A stretch of 64,000 nt of DNA from Pseudomonas sp. MAG733B (GTDB lineage Bacteria; Pseudomonadota; Gammaproteobacteria; Pseudomonadales; Pseudomonadaceae). Under the pieces are notes generated by a model. That model was given only the letters and a program-made list of their open reading frames with translations. It made no database searches and was not told the origin of the DNA. Location of the stretch: contig NZ_CP145732.1 of the NCBI RefSeq assembly GCF_036884845.1, positions 3,968,001-4,032,000 on the forward strand, given 5' to 3'. Positions 1-8,118 of the stretch are shown one piece after another (the stretch's first letter is position 1; each line of letters opens with the position of its first letter). The position numbers were made by a program, and so were the translations under genes.

Positions 1-269
1 CGCAGCAATCGGCATCCAGGCGCGCTGCTTCAACCCGCGCCGCCTGCGCCACTTCCAACGGAACGTGCATCACCGCTTTGGCATAGACGCCCGCCGCGCG
101 ATCACCGAGCAAAGCGGCTACCCGCTCGCCCAGCCCATGCTGTTCAGGGGTGGTGAGGATCAGCGCACGCCGGGCACCCAGCCGTTCGATTTCCTCAGCC
201 AGCGCCGAGAGTTTGCCCCAGCCGAACACCACGCGGGTCGGCAGGCTTTGGTAGACAAAAGGATTCATG
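1..269 (-). CDS. Maleylacetate reductase (iron-type alcohol dehydrogenase family), N-terminal part only
   Basis: Reading the minus strand from ATG at 269 gives an open frame to the window edge, about 89 residues. It begins MNPFVYQSLPTRVVFGWGKL and continues with ERLGARRALILTTPEQ, then AAGVYAKAVMHVPLEV. These match the nucleotide-binding N-terminus of maleylacetate reductases, which reduce maleylacetate to 3-oxoadipate with NAD(P)H. It lies 7 bases after the aldehyde dehydrogenase stop, so it is the last visible gene of the hydroquinone ring-cleavage operon. The catalytic C-terminal domain with its metal-binding His residues lies outside the window. The family call is good; the substrate is inferred from the neighbours. 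Confidence 0.8.
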
Positions 270-276
270 GCAAGCC

Positions 277-1740
277 TCAGCGTTTGAAGTGCGGCGCGAT
301 TTTCGCGTCGACGTTGACCCATACCGAACGGGCTTCGGTGTAGTCGTGGATCGCCTCAAAGCCCATCTCACGGCCGTAACCGGACTGGCCGACGCCACCA
401 AACGGGCTGCCGGGGCTAACGCGTTTGTAGCAGTTGATCCAGCACATGCCGGCGTGAATCGCGTCGGCCATTTTGTGCGCGCGGGTCAGGTTCTGCGTCC
501 ACAGGCCGCTGCCCAGCCCGTACTCGGAGTCGTTGGCGATGGCCAGCGCTTCTTCGTCGGTGCTGAAACGCACCACGGTGACGAACGGGCCGAACACTTC
601 TTCCTGGCACACCCGATCACTCGGTTTGGCTTCGACAATCGTCGGTTCGACGTAGAAACCCTTGGCCAGGGCCTTGTCGTCCGGCGCCTTGCCGCCAGCG
701 AGGATCTTGCCGCCCTGCTCGATGGCAATATCGATGTAGGCCATCACACGGTCGCGGTGCAGCGCCGAGGTCAGTGGCCCCATTTCGGTTTCCGGGTCCA
801 TCGGGTCGCCCAGGCGAATGGACTTGGCCAATGCGATAAAGCGCTCCAGGAACTGGTCGGCGATGTCCTTGTGCAGAATCAAACGTGAACCAGCGATACA
901 CGCCTGGCCCTGGTTGTGGAAGATCGCCCAGGCTGCGCCATTGACGGCCGCTTCGATGTTGGCGTCTTCGAAAACGATGTTGGCACCCTTGCCGCCCAGT
1001 TCCAGCTGGATGCGCTTGAGGTTGCTTTTCGAGGCTTCGACGATCCGGCGACCAGTGGCGGTCGAACCGGTGAAGGCGATCTTGCCCACGTCGAGGTGTT
1101 CAGCCAGCGCTTGCCCGGCGGTATGGCCGTAACCCGGCACGACGTTGACCACGCCTTTGGGGAAACCGACTTCGGTCATCAACTCCACGATGCGCAATGT
1201 CGACAACGGAGTGATTTCCGAAGGCTTGATGACGATGGTGTTGCCTGCCGCCAGTGCCGGGCCCATTTTCCAACTGGTGAACATCAGCGGAAAGTTCCAC
1301 GGCACGATCTGCCCGACCACGCCGATCGGTTTGCGCTGCACGTAGTTGAGGAATCCGGCTTCGACCGGAATCACCGAGCCTTCGATCTTGTCGGCCATGC
1401 CGCCGAAATAACGGAAGCAAGCGGCGGTGCGTGGCACGTCGAGGCCACGGGAATCGCGAATCGGGTGTCCCGTATTGAGGGATTCAAGCTGCGCCAGTTC
1501 TTCGCTGCACTCTTCGATCTTGTCCGCCAGTTTCAGCAGCAAGCGACCACGTTCGGCCGCGCCCAGCGCCGACCAGGCCGGGAACGCGCGCTTGGCAGCG
1601 GCGACAGCGAGGTCGATATCAGCGGCTTCGGCGGCGGCAATGCGGGTGATCAACGAGCCGTCGTGGGGCGACACAACGTCGATGGTGCCGCCGGCGACCG
1701 CATCGACGAAGCGGCCATCGATATAGAGCTGATTTTGCAT
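277..1740 (-). CDS. Aldehyde dehydrogenase, probable 4-hydroxymuconic semialdehyde dehydrogenase
   Basis: 487 residues, full length for the NAD(P)+-dependent aldehyde dehydrogenase superfamily. Visible landmarks are the PWNFPL substrate-channel segment (about 147-152), the FTGS cofactor-binding turn, the general base Glu247 in LELGG and the catalytic Cys281 in NQGQAC. The start MQNQLYIDGRF at 1740 fits the family N-terminus; the frame is open further upstream but that extension is not family-like. It sits between hydroquinone dioxygenase and maleylacetate reductase, so the likely reaction is oxidation of 4-hydroxymuconic semialdehyde to maleylacetate, as for PnpE in nitrophenol degraders. Family is certain; the substrate is inferred from position. 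Confidence 0.85.
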   Translation of the reverse strand: MQNQLYIDGRFVDAVAGGTIDVVSPHDGSLITRIAAAEAADIDLAVAAAKRAFPAWSALGAAERGRLLLKLADKIEECSEELAQLESLNTGHPIRDSRGLDVPRTAACFRYFGGMADKIEGSVIPVEAGFLNYVQRKPIGVVGQIVPWNFPLMFTSWKMGPALAAGNTIVIKPSEITPLSTLRIVELMTEVGFPKGVVNVVPGYGHTAGQALAEHLDVGKIAFTGSTATGRRIVEASKSNLKRIQLELGGKGANIVFEDANIEAAVNGAAWAIFHNQGQACIAGSRLILHKDIADQFLERFIALAKSIRLGDPMDPETEMGPLTSALHRDRVMAYIDIAIEQGGKILAGGKAPDDKALAKGFYVEPTIVEAKPSDRVCQEEVFGPFVTVVRFSTDEEALAIANDSEYGLGSGLWTQNLTRAHKMADAIHAGMCWINCYKRVSPGSPFGGVGQSGYGREMGFEAIHDYTEARSVWVNVDAKIAPHFKR

Positions 1741-1830
1741 AATGGTTTCCTCGCACCGCGCCTGTCGCGCAGTGTCTGACTGAATGGCTGGAAGCATGGC
1801 CCGACGGGTTGCCGGGCAAGACACGAGGTC

Positions 1831-2850
1831 TTAGAACTCGATCGGGTACGGCTTGAGCTCGCCGCTTTCGTAGCGTTGCGGCAGGTTCGGCGTGGCGTTT
1901 TCCCAGACCAGCAGCATCGAGCGTTTGGTCGAGTAACCCTGGTGGCGGATGTCCGCCGGCATGGCGCAGATGTCGCCGGCACGCATGGTGATGCGGGCGC
2001 GGGGATTGCCGTCGTCCTTGTCGCCGACGTCCCAGATGATCTCGTCGGACATTTGCAGGAACCACTCGACCCGGTCATTGCCATGGAACACCGGCAGGAT
2101 GAATTCTTCGGTGGTCGGGCAGAACAGGCTGGCCTTGCACACCGAGGTCACCGACGGGTTCCAGGTCACGTCGGAACGCGACAGGTACTTGTGCAGGTTG
2201 AAGGCATGCAGTTCACCTTCGAAACCTTCGGCGGCGTGGATTTCCGGCTCGTCCTGCGGCACGTCGATGAACTGGCGATTGACCGGCAGATCGTTGCGCA
2301 GCGGTGAATCATCCGGCAGGCCCGGCATGCGTTTGGTGGCGATGCGGAAGCGTTCGATGGCTTCGATGTTGTCGCCGTTCTTGCGGCCGAACGCGCTGCC
2401 GGTTTCTTCCGGCGCGGCGAACGGGTCGAACGTGGCGTTGGTCCAGTCGCGCAGGATGGCCTTGAACGTGGCCATGATCAGCGGCGTTTCGAAGTTTTCG
2501 GTGTAGTTGACGCCGGCAGCCTTGAGCGTGCCATTGAAGGTGCCGGCGTAGAGGTCGACTTTGCCGTAGTAATTGCGGGTGCCGATGACCTGGTCGAAGT
2601 TGACCCAGCCGTAGAAAAAGCCCCAGGCCACGTCGCGCATCATGGCGCGCAGGAAGGCGTCGACCGGAATCAGGTGCGAGCGGGTCTGGCCTTTGGCGGG
2701 CCAGGTGATGCGGGCGAAATACTCGTCGCGCGACAGTTCGAAGGCGCCGAGTTCGAAGGAGCGGTAGCCGGTGACGGCATGAGGTGCGCTCATCTTGAGT
2801 TCATCGTCGGCAAACAGGGCGGTATCGGCAGCGGTTTCAAGCATGGCCAT
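1831..2850 (-). CDS. hapD: Hydroquinone 1,2-dioxygenase, large (catalytic) subunit
   Basis: 339 residues. It matches the large subunit of the two-component Fe(II) hydroquinone dioxygenases (HapD of P. fluorescens ACB, PnpD of nitrophenol degraders). The ligands I recall for the PnpD structure are present at the same numbers: His256, Asn258 and Glu262 in the HGNDRVE motif, and His303 in ADIRHQGYS. The enzyme opens the hydroquinone ring to 4-hydroxymuconic semialdehyde. ATG 2850 follows a GAGGA ribosome-binding site by 8 bases and preserves this numbering. The small subunit is encoded 48 bases upstream and the aldehyde dehydrogenase downstream. The matching ligand numbers make this a firm call. 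Confidence 0.93.
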   Translation of the reverse strand: MAMLETAADTALFADDELKMSAPHAVTGYRSFELGAFELSRDEYFARITWPAKGQTRSHLIPVDAFLRAMMRDVAWGFFYGWVNFDQVIGTRNYYGKVDLYAGTFNGTLKAAGVNYTENFETPLIMATFKAILRDWTNATFDPFAAPEETGSAFGRKNGDNIEAIERFRIATKRMPGLPDDSPLRNDLPVNRQFIDVPQDEPEIHAAEGFEGELHAFNLHKYLSRSDVTWNPSVTSVCKASLFCPTTEEFILPVFHGNDRVEWFLQMSDEIIWDVGDKDDGNPRARITMRAGDICAMPADIRHQGYSTKRSMLLVWENATPNLPQRYESGELKPYPIEF

Positions 2851-2898
2851 GGCGGGTTTCCTCTTGTTGTTGTGGGATGGGCGGTCGGGCTCGGCAGA

Positions 2899-3393
2899 TC
2901 ACTTGAAGCAGATGTCTGCCCACTTCTCGACCGACAACGGGCCTTTGATGGTCTGCTGCAGAATCACGCCCGGGCGACTGGCTTCGAAGCGATACGCCGT
3001 GCCCACCGGCAACAGGCATTGATGGCCGCGCTTGAGCAGCACGTAACCCATTGGCTTGCCCGCCGGCAGATCACCGGCCAGTTGCGTGCCCTCGCCTGCC
3101 TTGAGCGGCGAATCAAGCTTGAGGAAGTCCACCCGCACTTCGCCGTCCATGACGATGGCGAACTCGTCGTGCGCTGCGGTGTACCAAGGCGATTGGCCTT
3201 CGGCGCGCAGGGTTTCAATCACGTAGCCGAGGTTGAGGCCGACGATGACTTTTTCGTAAGGAAGGGATTTTTCCGCCACTTCGAAAATGTTCGAAAAGGC
3301 GTAGTGGCTGGCCTGGCCGCTGATGATCTCGACCGAGCCTTTGCTGTAGTTGTCCAGCGAGCCGAAGACTGTTTCGATTGCCGCGCTACTCAT
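2899..3393 (-). CDS. hapC: Hydroquinone 1,2-dioxygenase, small subunit
   Basis: 164 residues (about 18 kDa) from MSSAAIETVFGSLDNYSKGS, matching the small alpha subunit (HapC/PnpC) that pairs with the catalytic large subunit. It has a cupin-like core: AHDEFAIVMDGEVRVDF followed by a late GHQCLLPVGTAYRF strand. The open frame extends about 65 codons upstream, but that stretch runs into a REPIN and resembles no protein, so ATG 3393 is preferred despite a weak ribosome-binding site (GGTG). It is the first gene of the hapC-hapD-dehydrogenase-reductase operon. The 221 bases up to the LysR gene probably hold its promoter and a REPIN. Confidence 0.9.
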   Translation of the reverse strand: MSSAAIETVFGSLDNYSKGSVEIISGQASHYAFSNIFEVAEKSLPYEKVIVGLNLGYVIETLRAEGQSPWYTAAHDEFAIVMDGEVRVDFLKLDSPLKAGEGTQLAGDLPAGKPMGYVLLKRGHQCLLPVGTAYRFEASRPGVILQQTIKGPLSVEKWADICFK

Positions 3394-3510
3394 GGTTTTC
3401 ACCGTTTTGTTGTTGTAGTAACAGTGAGTCAACAGTACGTCGCAGCCGATGCCGGAACAATTAGAGGACCGGCGACAACAGTGTTCGCGAAACGCAAACA
3501 CTGCCTCGAC

Positions 3511-3602
3511 TGTAGGAGCAAAGCTTGCTCGCGATAGCGGTGTGTTAGTCGATATGAATGTTGAATGTACCGCCGCCATCGCGAGCAAGCTTTGCTCCTA
3601 CA
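3511..3602. repeat. REPIN (inverted pair of REP sequences)
   Basis: TGTAGGAGCAAAGCTTGCTC at the left is mirrored by GAGCAAGCTTTGCTCCTACA at the right, with about 50 bases of less conserved sequence between. It lies in the gap between the LysR gene and hapC, downstream of the LysR stop, and may end or attenuate that transcript. Confidence 0.9.
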
Positions 3603-3614
3603 GGGACGGTTCCT

Positions 3615-4544
3615 TCAGCGTACCCAACCCCGCTCCAGCAACGGCTTGTCCCAGCATGGCTCATCGCCGAAGTTCTCCACCAGAAAGTCGATCAACGTGC
3701 GCACTTTCAAGGCCCGGCGCTGGGTCGCGGGGTACACCGCCGAGAAATTGAAGGAAGACAACGCGTACTCCGGCAGCACTGGAATCAATCGGCCACTGAG
3801 CAAATCATCGCTGGCTACCAGGGTCGGCAGGCAGACAATGCACACCCCGGTCTGCGCGTAATCGCGCAACAAATGCACCGAGTTCGAACGTACCTGGCCC
3901 GGTAGGCTCAGCTCCACTTGCTCGTCGTCACGGGTGAAGATCCAGCGGTTGCGCGACGGATAGCCCTCGTACAGGGCGATCTTGTGTTGCAGCAGTTCCT
4001 GGGGATGGGTCGGCACGCCGAACTCGCTGGCGTAATCGGGGGACATGCAGAACAAGCGGCGCACGCTGAACAGTTTGCGCTCGATCAGGGTTTCGGCCAT
4101 GGGCGGGAACATCTGGAACGCCACGTCGAAGCCTTCTTCGATGGGGTCGACCACGCGGTCGTTGACGATCACGTCGACTTCGATGTCCGGATACAACCGG
4201 GTGAACTCGGCGAGCATTCGGCCGAAGTGACCGATGGCAAACCCCGGCAGCATCTGTACGCGCAGTTTGCCGGTGGGTTTGGCGCGTAGTTCGCGCATGT
4301 GCTCGGTCAGCGAGTTGAAGCCCGCGACCATGTCGGCGCATTCCTTGTAGTAGGTCTCGCCCACTTCGGAGAGCCGCACATGCCGGGTGCTGCGATGGAA
4401 CAGCGGCGCGTTGATGAACTGTTCCAGTTGCTGGATACGGTGAGTGATCACCGAACGGGTCACGCCCAATTGCTGGGCGGCCTTGGCGAAGTTGCCAGTC
4501 TCGGCCACCCGCACAAAGGCTTCGACACTGAGTAAACGATCCAT
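3615..4544 (-). CDS. LysR-family transcriptional regulator (probable regulator of the hydroquinone operon)
   Basis: 309 residues, normal LysR length. The N-terminal winged helix-turn-helix is clear (MDRLLSVEAFVRVAETGNFA, then KAAQQLGVTRSVITHRIQQLE), and an effector-binding domain follows from about residue 90. It is encoded directly upstream of and in the same direction as hapC, separated by a REPIN, so control of the hap operon is the simplest guess; LysR regulators such as PnpR control related pathways. The layout is unusual because LysR genes are more often divergent from their targets. It could instead control the Liv-type transporter upstream. The effector is unknown. Confidence 0.88.
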   Translation of the reverse strand: MDRLLSVEAFVRVAETGNFAKAAQQLGVTRSVITHRIQQLEQFINAPLFHRSTRHVRLSEVGETYYKECADMVAGFNSLTEHMRELRAKPTGKLRVQMLPGFAIGHFGRMLAEFTRLYPDIEVDVIVNDRVVDPIEEGFDVAFQMFPPMAETLIERKLFSVRRLFCMSPDYASEFGVPTHPQELLQHKIALYEGYPSRNRWIFTRDDEQVELSLPGQVRSNSVHLLRDYAQTGVCIVCLPTLVASDDLLSGRLIPVLPEYALSSFNFSAVYPATQRRALKVRTLIDFLVENFGDEPCWDKPLLERGWVR

Positions 4545-4621
4545 GGGGCAGGCTCTCTGGATGCTTTTGTTCTTATAGGAACAGCGAGGTTAGCCTGTCG
4601 GCACCTCGCACTCCAGATCCA

Positions 4622-4756
4622 TTGTGGCGAGGGAGTTTACTCCCGTTCGGCGGCGCAGCCGGCGCAGTCCCGGACAACGCGCTGTAACTGATATTCCGCG
4701 GTGTCCGGGTTTAGGGACGCTTCGCGACCCAGCGGGAGTAAACTCCCTCGCCACAA
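4622..4756. repeat. Long imperfect palindrome (REP-like, GTGGCGAGGGAG type)
   Basis: The left arm TTGTGGCGAGGGAGTTTACT is mirrored at the right by AGTAAACTCCCTCGCCACAA, with an inner pair around CCGGACA and TGTCCGG. It lies between livM and the LysR gene, immediately downstream of the transporter operon, and can fold into a large hairpin. It is a different class from the GTGGGAGC REPINs elsewhere in the window. Confidence 0.85.
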
Positions 4757-4771
4757 ATTTCCCTCCACAGA

Positions 4772-5806
4772 CTACCGAGCGTTTTGAATCGACAACCGCC
4801 GCTGCATCGGGAAAACCTGCCAGCCCAGGCGTTCGCTGATCAGTCCCCACACTCCTTGCGGCGCCTTGAGCATCATCACCACCGCGACCACGCCAAGGAT
4901 GATCATGTACACCGCGCCGTATTGCGCCAGGCAGCCGCGCAACACGAAGTAGATCAACGTGCCGATCAACGGGCCTTCGAGGGTGCCGATGCCGCCGATG
5001 ATCACGATGAAGATCACCACGGCCGTCCAGTCCTGCAGGTTGAACGCCGCATCCGGGGAAATCCGCAGTTTTTGCAGGAAGATCAACGCCCCGACCACAC
5101 CGGTGCAACCGGCGGCCAGTACGTAGACCATCAGTTTGGTGCGGAACGTATCGACCCCGAGGCTGCCGGATGCCGGTTCCGAATCACGAATCGACGCCAG
5201 GGCCAGCCCTTGTCGCGAGCGCAACAAAAAGTACACCACTGCCACGGCGCCGATGGCGATGGCCAGTGCGGTGAAATAGATCAGCGTTTCGCGCCCGTCC
5301 CGGTCGTTGCCGATCTGCCGCACAATCGCCGCCGGCAAGCTTTGCCCCGATCCGCCGCCCAGGCTGCTCATCTGCGCCAGCCCCAAACGGAACACCTCCG
5401 CCACCACCCACGTGCCGATGGCGAAGTAGGCGCCACGCAGGCGAAACACGATCAACGCCGTGGGAATCGCCAGCAACGCGACCAGCACCCCGGAAAGCAG
5501 AACCGCGAACAATGGCGGTACGCCGAACTGGGTCGCCAACATGAACAACAGATAACCGCCCAAGCCAACGAACGCCTGTTGCCCTACCGAGACCATGCCG
5601 GCGTAGCCCGCCAGCAAATTCCACATTTGCGCCAACGCCAGGTAATAGGCGAACTCCACCACCAGCCGCAGGCTCGCACGGTCCGCCCACAAGGGTGCGC
5701 TGAGCAAAATCAACACGCACAAGCCCAGCAACGACAAGCCGATGGTGCTGCTGGTGGTCGTGCGTTGTACGCGATAAACCGGCGCGGGATTGTTCAAGGC
5801 ATTCAT
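4772..5806 (-). CDS. Branched-chain-amino-acid-type ABC transporter permease (LivM family)
   Basis: 344 residues with about ten hydrophobic segments and the LivM hallmark GYAGMVSVGQQAFVGLGGYL near residue 70. The EAA-type loop region reads ALASIRDSEPASGSLGVD. The start MNALNNPAPVYRV at 5806 overlaps the livH stop by one base (TGATG), so the genes are translationally coupled. It forms the inner-membrane channel with the LivH-like partner. Given the neighbouring porin and hydroquinone genes, the cargo is more likely an aromatic compound than an amino acid. The stop is followed by a long palindrome that probably ends the transcript. Confidence 0.9.
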   Translation of the reverse strand: MNALNNPAPVYRVQRTTTSSTIGLSLLGLCVLILLSAPLWADRASLRLVVEFAYYLALAQMWNLLAGYAGMVSVGQQAFVGLGGYLLFMLATQFGVPPLFAVLLSGVLVALLAIPTALIVFRLRGAYFAIGTWVVAEVFRLGLAQMSSLGGGSGQSLPAAIVRQIGNDRDGRETLIYFTALAIAIGAVAVVYFLLRSRQGLALASIRDSEPASGSLGVDTFRTKLMVYVLAAGCTGVVGALIFLQKLRISPDAAFNLQDWTAVVIFIVIIGGIGTLEGPLIGTLIYFVLRGCLAQYGAVYMIILGVVAVVMMLKAPQGVWGLISERLGWQVFPMQRRLSIQNAR

Positions 5807-6669
5807 CAGTCGACACTCCGGGGAAACAGGCCACGCGGACGCACGACCAGGATCAGCAGAAACACAAGGTGACCGGCGAGGATTTGCCAACCGGGATCGA
5901 TTTTCGCGCCCACGGCCTGCGCGACGCCAAGAATCACTCCACCCGCCAGCGTGCCCCACAGGCTGCCCAGACCACCGATGATCACCGCCTCGAAACCGTA
6001 CAACAGCCGCGCCGGTCCGACAGTCGGGTCGAAACTGGTGCGGATCGCCAGGAACACCCCGGCAATCGACACCACGGCCATCGCCAGCGCCATCGCCAAG
6101 CCGAAAATGTGCGCGTTGTTGACGCCCATCAGCCGTGCGGTGTGCTGGTCATCGGAGGTAGCGCGAAACGCTCGGCCCAACGAGGTTTTGTAGAACAACA
6201 GTTGCAGGCCGCCGATGATCAACAACGCGCTGCCAAACACGATCAGCGGCATCACGCCGACGCTCAGGCTGCCGATGCCGACACTCGCCACCTCAAGATC
6301 ACCCTGGGACAGCTTCTGGCTATCGGCGCTGAAGAATTCCAACAGTACGTTCTGCACGATGATCGACAGGCCGAACGTCACCAGCAGCGGCGGCAGGATG
6401 TCCGTGCCCAGCGTGCGGTTGAGCAGCAGCCGTTGCAGCAGGTAGCCAAAGCAGAACATCAGCGGCACCACGATCAGCAGACTCGCCAGCGGACTGAAGC
6501 CCAGATGGTTGACCACCATCAGCGCCAGGTACGACGCCAGCACGATGAAGTCGCCATGGGCGATGTTGACCAGGCGCATGATGCCGAACATCAGCGATAG
6601 CCCCACCGCGAACATCGCGTACAGGCCACCGAGCAACACGCCTTGAAGCAAAGTATTGAGCCATTCCAT
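5806..6669 (-). CDS. Branched-chain-amino-acid-type ABC transporter permease (LivH family)
   Basis: 287 residues, all-helical membrane protein. It carries the LivH signature GIMRLVNIAHGDFIVLASYL near the N-terminus and the conserved GLGSLWGTLAGGVILG near the C-terminus. The start MEWLNTLLQGVLLGGLYAMF at 6669 is 2 bases after the livF stop. It pairs with the LivM-like permease to form the import channel of the porin/SBP/LivGFHM operon. The family is certain and the substrate is not known. Confidence 0.9.
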   Translation of the reverse strand: MEWLNTLLQGVLLGGLYAMFAVGLSLMFGIMRLVNIAHGDFIVLASYLALMVVNHLGFSPLASLLIVVPLMFCFGYLLQRLLLNRTLGTDILPPLLVTFGLSIIVQNVLLEFFSADSQKLSQGDLEVASVGIGSLSVGVMPLIVFGSALLIIGGLQLLFYKTSLGRAFRATSDDQHTARLMGVNNAHIFGLAMALAMAVVSIAGVFLAIRTSFDPTVGPARLLYGFEAVIIGGLGSLWGTLAGGVILGVAQAVGAKIDPGWQILAGHLVFLLILVVRPRGLFPRSVD

Positions 6670-6671
6670 CA

Positions 6672-7364
6672 CTAGATCCCGAAATACGCGGCTTTGATTT
6701 GTGCTTTGTCCGCGTCCCCAGCGCGCCCGGTCAGGGACACGCGCCCTTCCTGGAAGCAATAGAAGCGGTCGCACACACTCAGTGCCTGATTGATGTCCTG
6801 CTCGACGAGAATCACCGTGGTGCCGTCGGCCTTGATCGAAGGCAACGCGGCGTAGATGTCCTTGATCGTCGTCGGCGCCAGGCCCAGGCTGATTTCGTCA
6901 CACAGCAGCAAGTGCGGGTTGGCCATCAGGCCACGGCCAATCGCAACCATCTGCTGCTGGCCGCCGGACAGCGCCGTGCCGGGGCGTTTGCGCAGTTGTT
7001 CCAGCACAGGGAACAGCTGATAGATGCGCTTGAGCGTCCACGGTCCCGGGCGTTTGCTGTAGGCGCCGATCAGCAGGTTTTCTTCGACGCTCAACGACGG
7101 AAACAGCTTGCGGCCCTCCGGCACCAGGGCGATGCCGCGCTCCAGCACCTGATTGGCAGGCATGTCGCCAATCGCCTGCCCCTTGAAAGAAATGGCGCTC
7201 GGCTGGTTCTTGATCAGCCCCGCCAGCGAGCGCAGGAAGGTCGATTTTCCCGCGCCGTTGGAACCGATGATCGCCACGGTTTCACCGGCCTCAAGGGTCA
7301 GGCTGATGTCGAACAGCGCTTGAAAATCGCCATAGCCGGCGCAGAGTTTTTCGATGGTCAGCAT
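6672..7364 (-). CDS. ABC transporter ATP-binding protein (LivF family)
   Basis: 230 residues, the usual LivF length. Walker A is GSNGAGKST (about 34-42), the signature is LSGGQQQM, and Walker B leads to LLLCDEISLGLAP. The switch is EQDINQAL, with Gln-Asp in place of the usual His, which is common in LivF proteins. The ATG at 7364 is 3 bases after the LivG-like stop. It powers the importer as a heterodimer with LivG. Confidence 0.9.
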   Translation of the reverse strand: MLTIEKLCAGYGDFQALFDISLTLEAGETVAIIGSNGAGKSTFLRSLAGLIKNQPSAISFKGQAIGDMPANQVLERGIALVPEGRKLFPSLSVEENLLIGAYSKRPGPWTLKRIYQLFPVLEQLRKRPGTALSGGQQQMVAIGRGLMANPHLLLCDEISLGLAPTTIKDIYAALPSIKADGTTVILVEQDINQALSVCDRFYCFQEGRVSLTGRAGDADKAQIKAAYFGI

Positions 7365-7367
7365 GCG

Positions 7368-8093
7368 TCAGCTCCCGATGCCCATATAGATGTCCTGCAC
7401 CCGAGGGTCGGCCATGACGCTGCGCGGCTCGCCTTCGGCCAGTTTGGCGCCGAAGTTGATCACCGTCAGGCGACTGACCACCGCCAGCAACGCGTGCACG
7501 ATGTGCTCGATCCAGATGATCGCGACGCCGGATTTGTGGATGCCCTGAATGGTTTCCACCAGTGCCAGGCACTCCGGTTCCGTCAGGCCACCGGCGATTT
7601 CATCGAGCAACAGCAAACGCGGTTGAGTCGACAAGGCCCTGGCCATTTCCAGGCGTTTGCGGTCGAGCAAGGTCAGCGAACCGGCCAGCACATTCGCCTT
7701 GCGCATCAGGCCGGTGAGTTCCAGCGTCTGCGCGCACCATTGGCTGGCCTCCTTGTCCCGCAGCCGCGCACCGAAGGTCGCGCCCACCAGCAGGTTCTCG
7801 AACACGGTCATTTTCACGAACGGGTGCGGGATCTGGTGGGAACGGCCAATGCCTTGCTGGCAGCGCTTGAACACCGGCACGCGGGTAACATCGCGGCCTT
7901 CAAAATGAATCGTGCCTTTGTCCGCCGCCACGCCACCGGCGATCAGGTTGAACAGCGTGCTTTTACCCGCACCGTTGGGGCCGATGATGCCCAGTGCTTC
8001 GCCCGGTTGCAGGGTCAGGTCGATGGCGTCCGTGACCTTCACCTGGCCGTAGCTTTTGTGCACATCGGTCATTTGCAGAAGTGGTTGTTGCAT
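7368..8093 (-). CDS. ABC transporter ATP-binding protein (LivG family)
   Basis: 241 residues. Walker A is GPNGAGKST, the LivG insertion reads GRSHQIPHPFVKMTVFENLL, the signature-equivalent region is LTLLDRKRLEMARAL, and Walker B is LLLLDEIAGGL. The start MQQPLLQMTDVHKSYG at 8093 is chosen over an in-frame upstream extension that lacks family similarity and overlaps the binding-protein stop. It is the second ATPase of the importer. Confidence 0.9.
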   Translation of the reverse strand: MQQPLLQMTDVHKSYGQVKVTDAIDLTLQPGEALGIIGPNGAGKSTLFNLIAGGVAADKGTIHFEGRDVTRVPVFKRCQQGIGRSHQIPHPFVKMTVFENLLVGATFGARLRDKEASQWCAQTLELTGLMRKANVLAGSLTLLDRKRLEMARALSTQPRLLLLDEIAGGLTEPECLALVETIQGIHKSGVAIIWIEHIVHALLAVVSRLTVINFGAKLAEGEPRSVMADPRVQDIYMGIGS

Positions 8094-8118
8094 GGTGCAC
8101 CCGTGTCCTGTTGCGCGA

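Noticed and set aside
2899..3588. A longer hapC reading of 229 residues starting inside the REPIN
   Set aside because: The extra 65 residues translate the palindrome and promoter region and are unlike HapC/PnpC; the start at 3393 gives the expected 18-kDa subunit.
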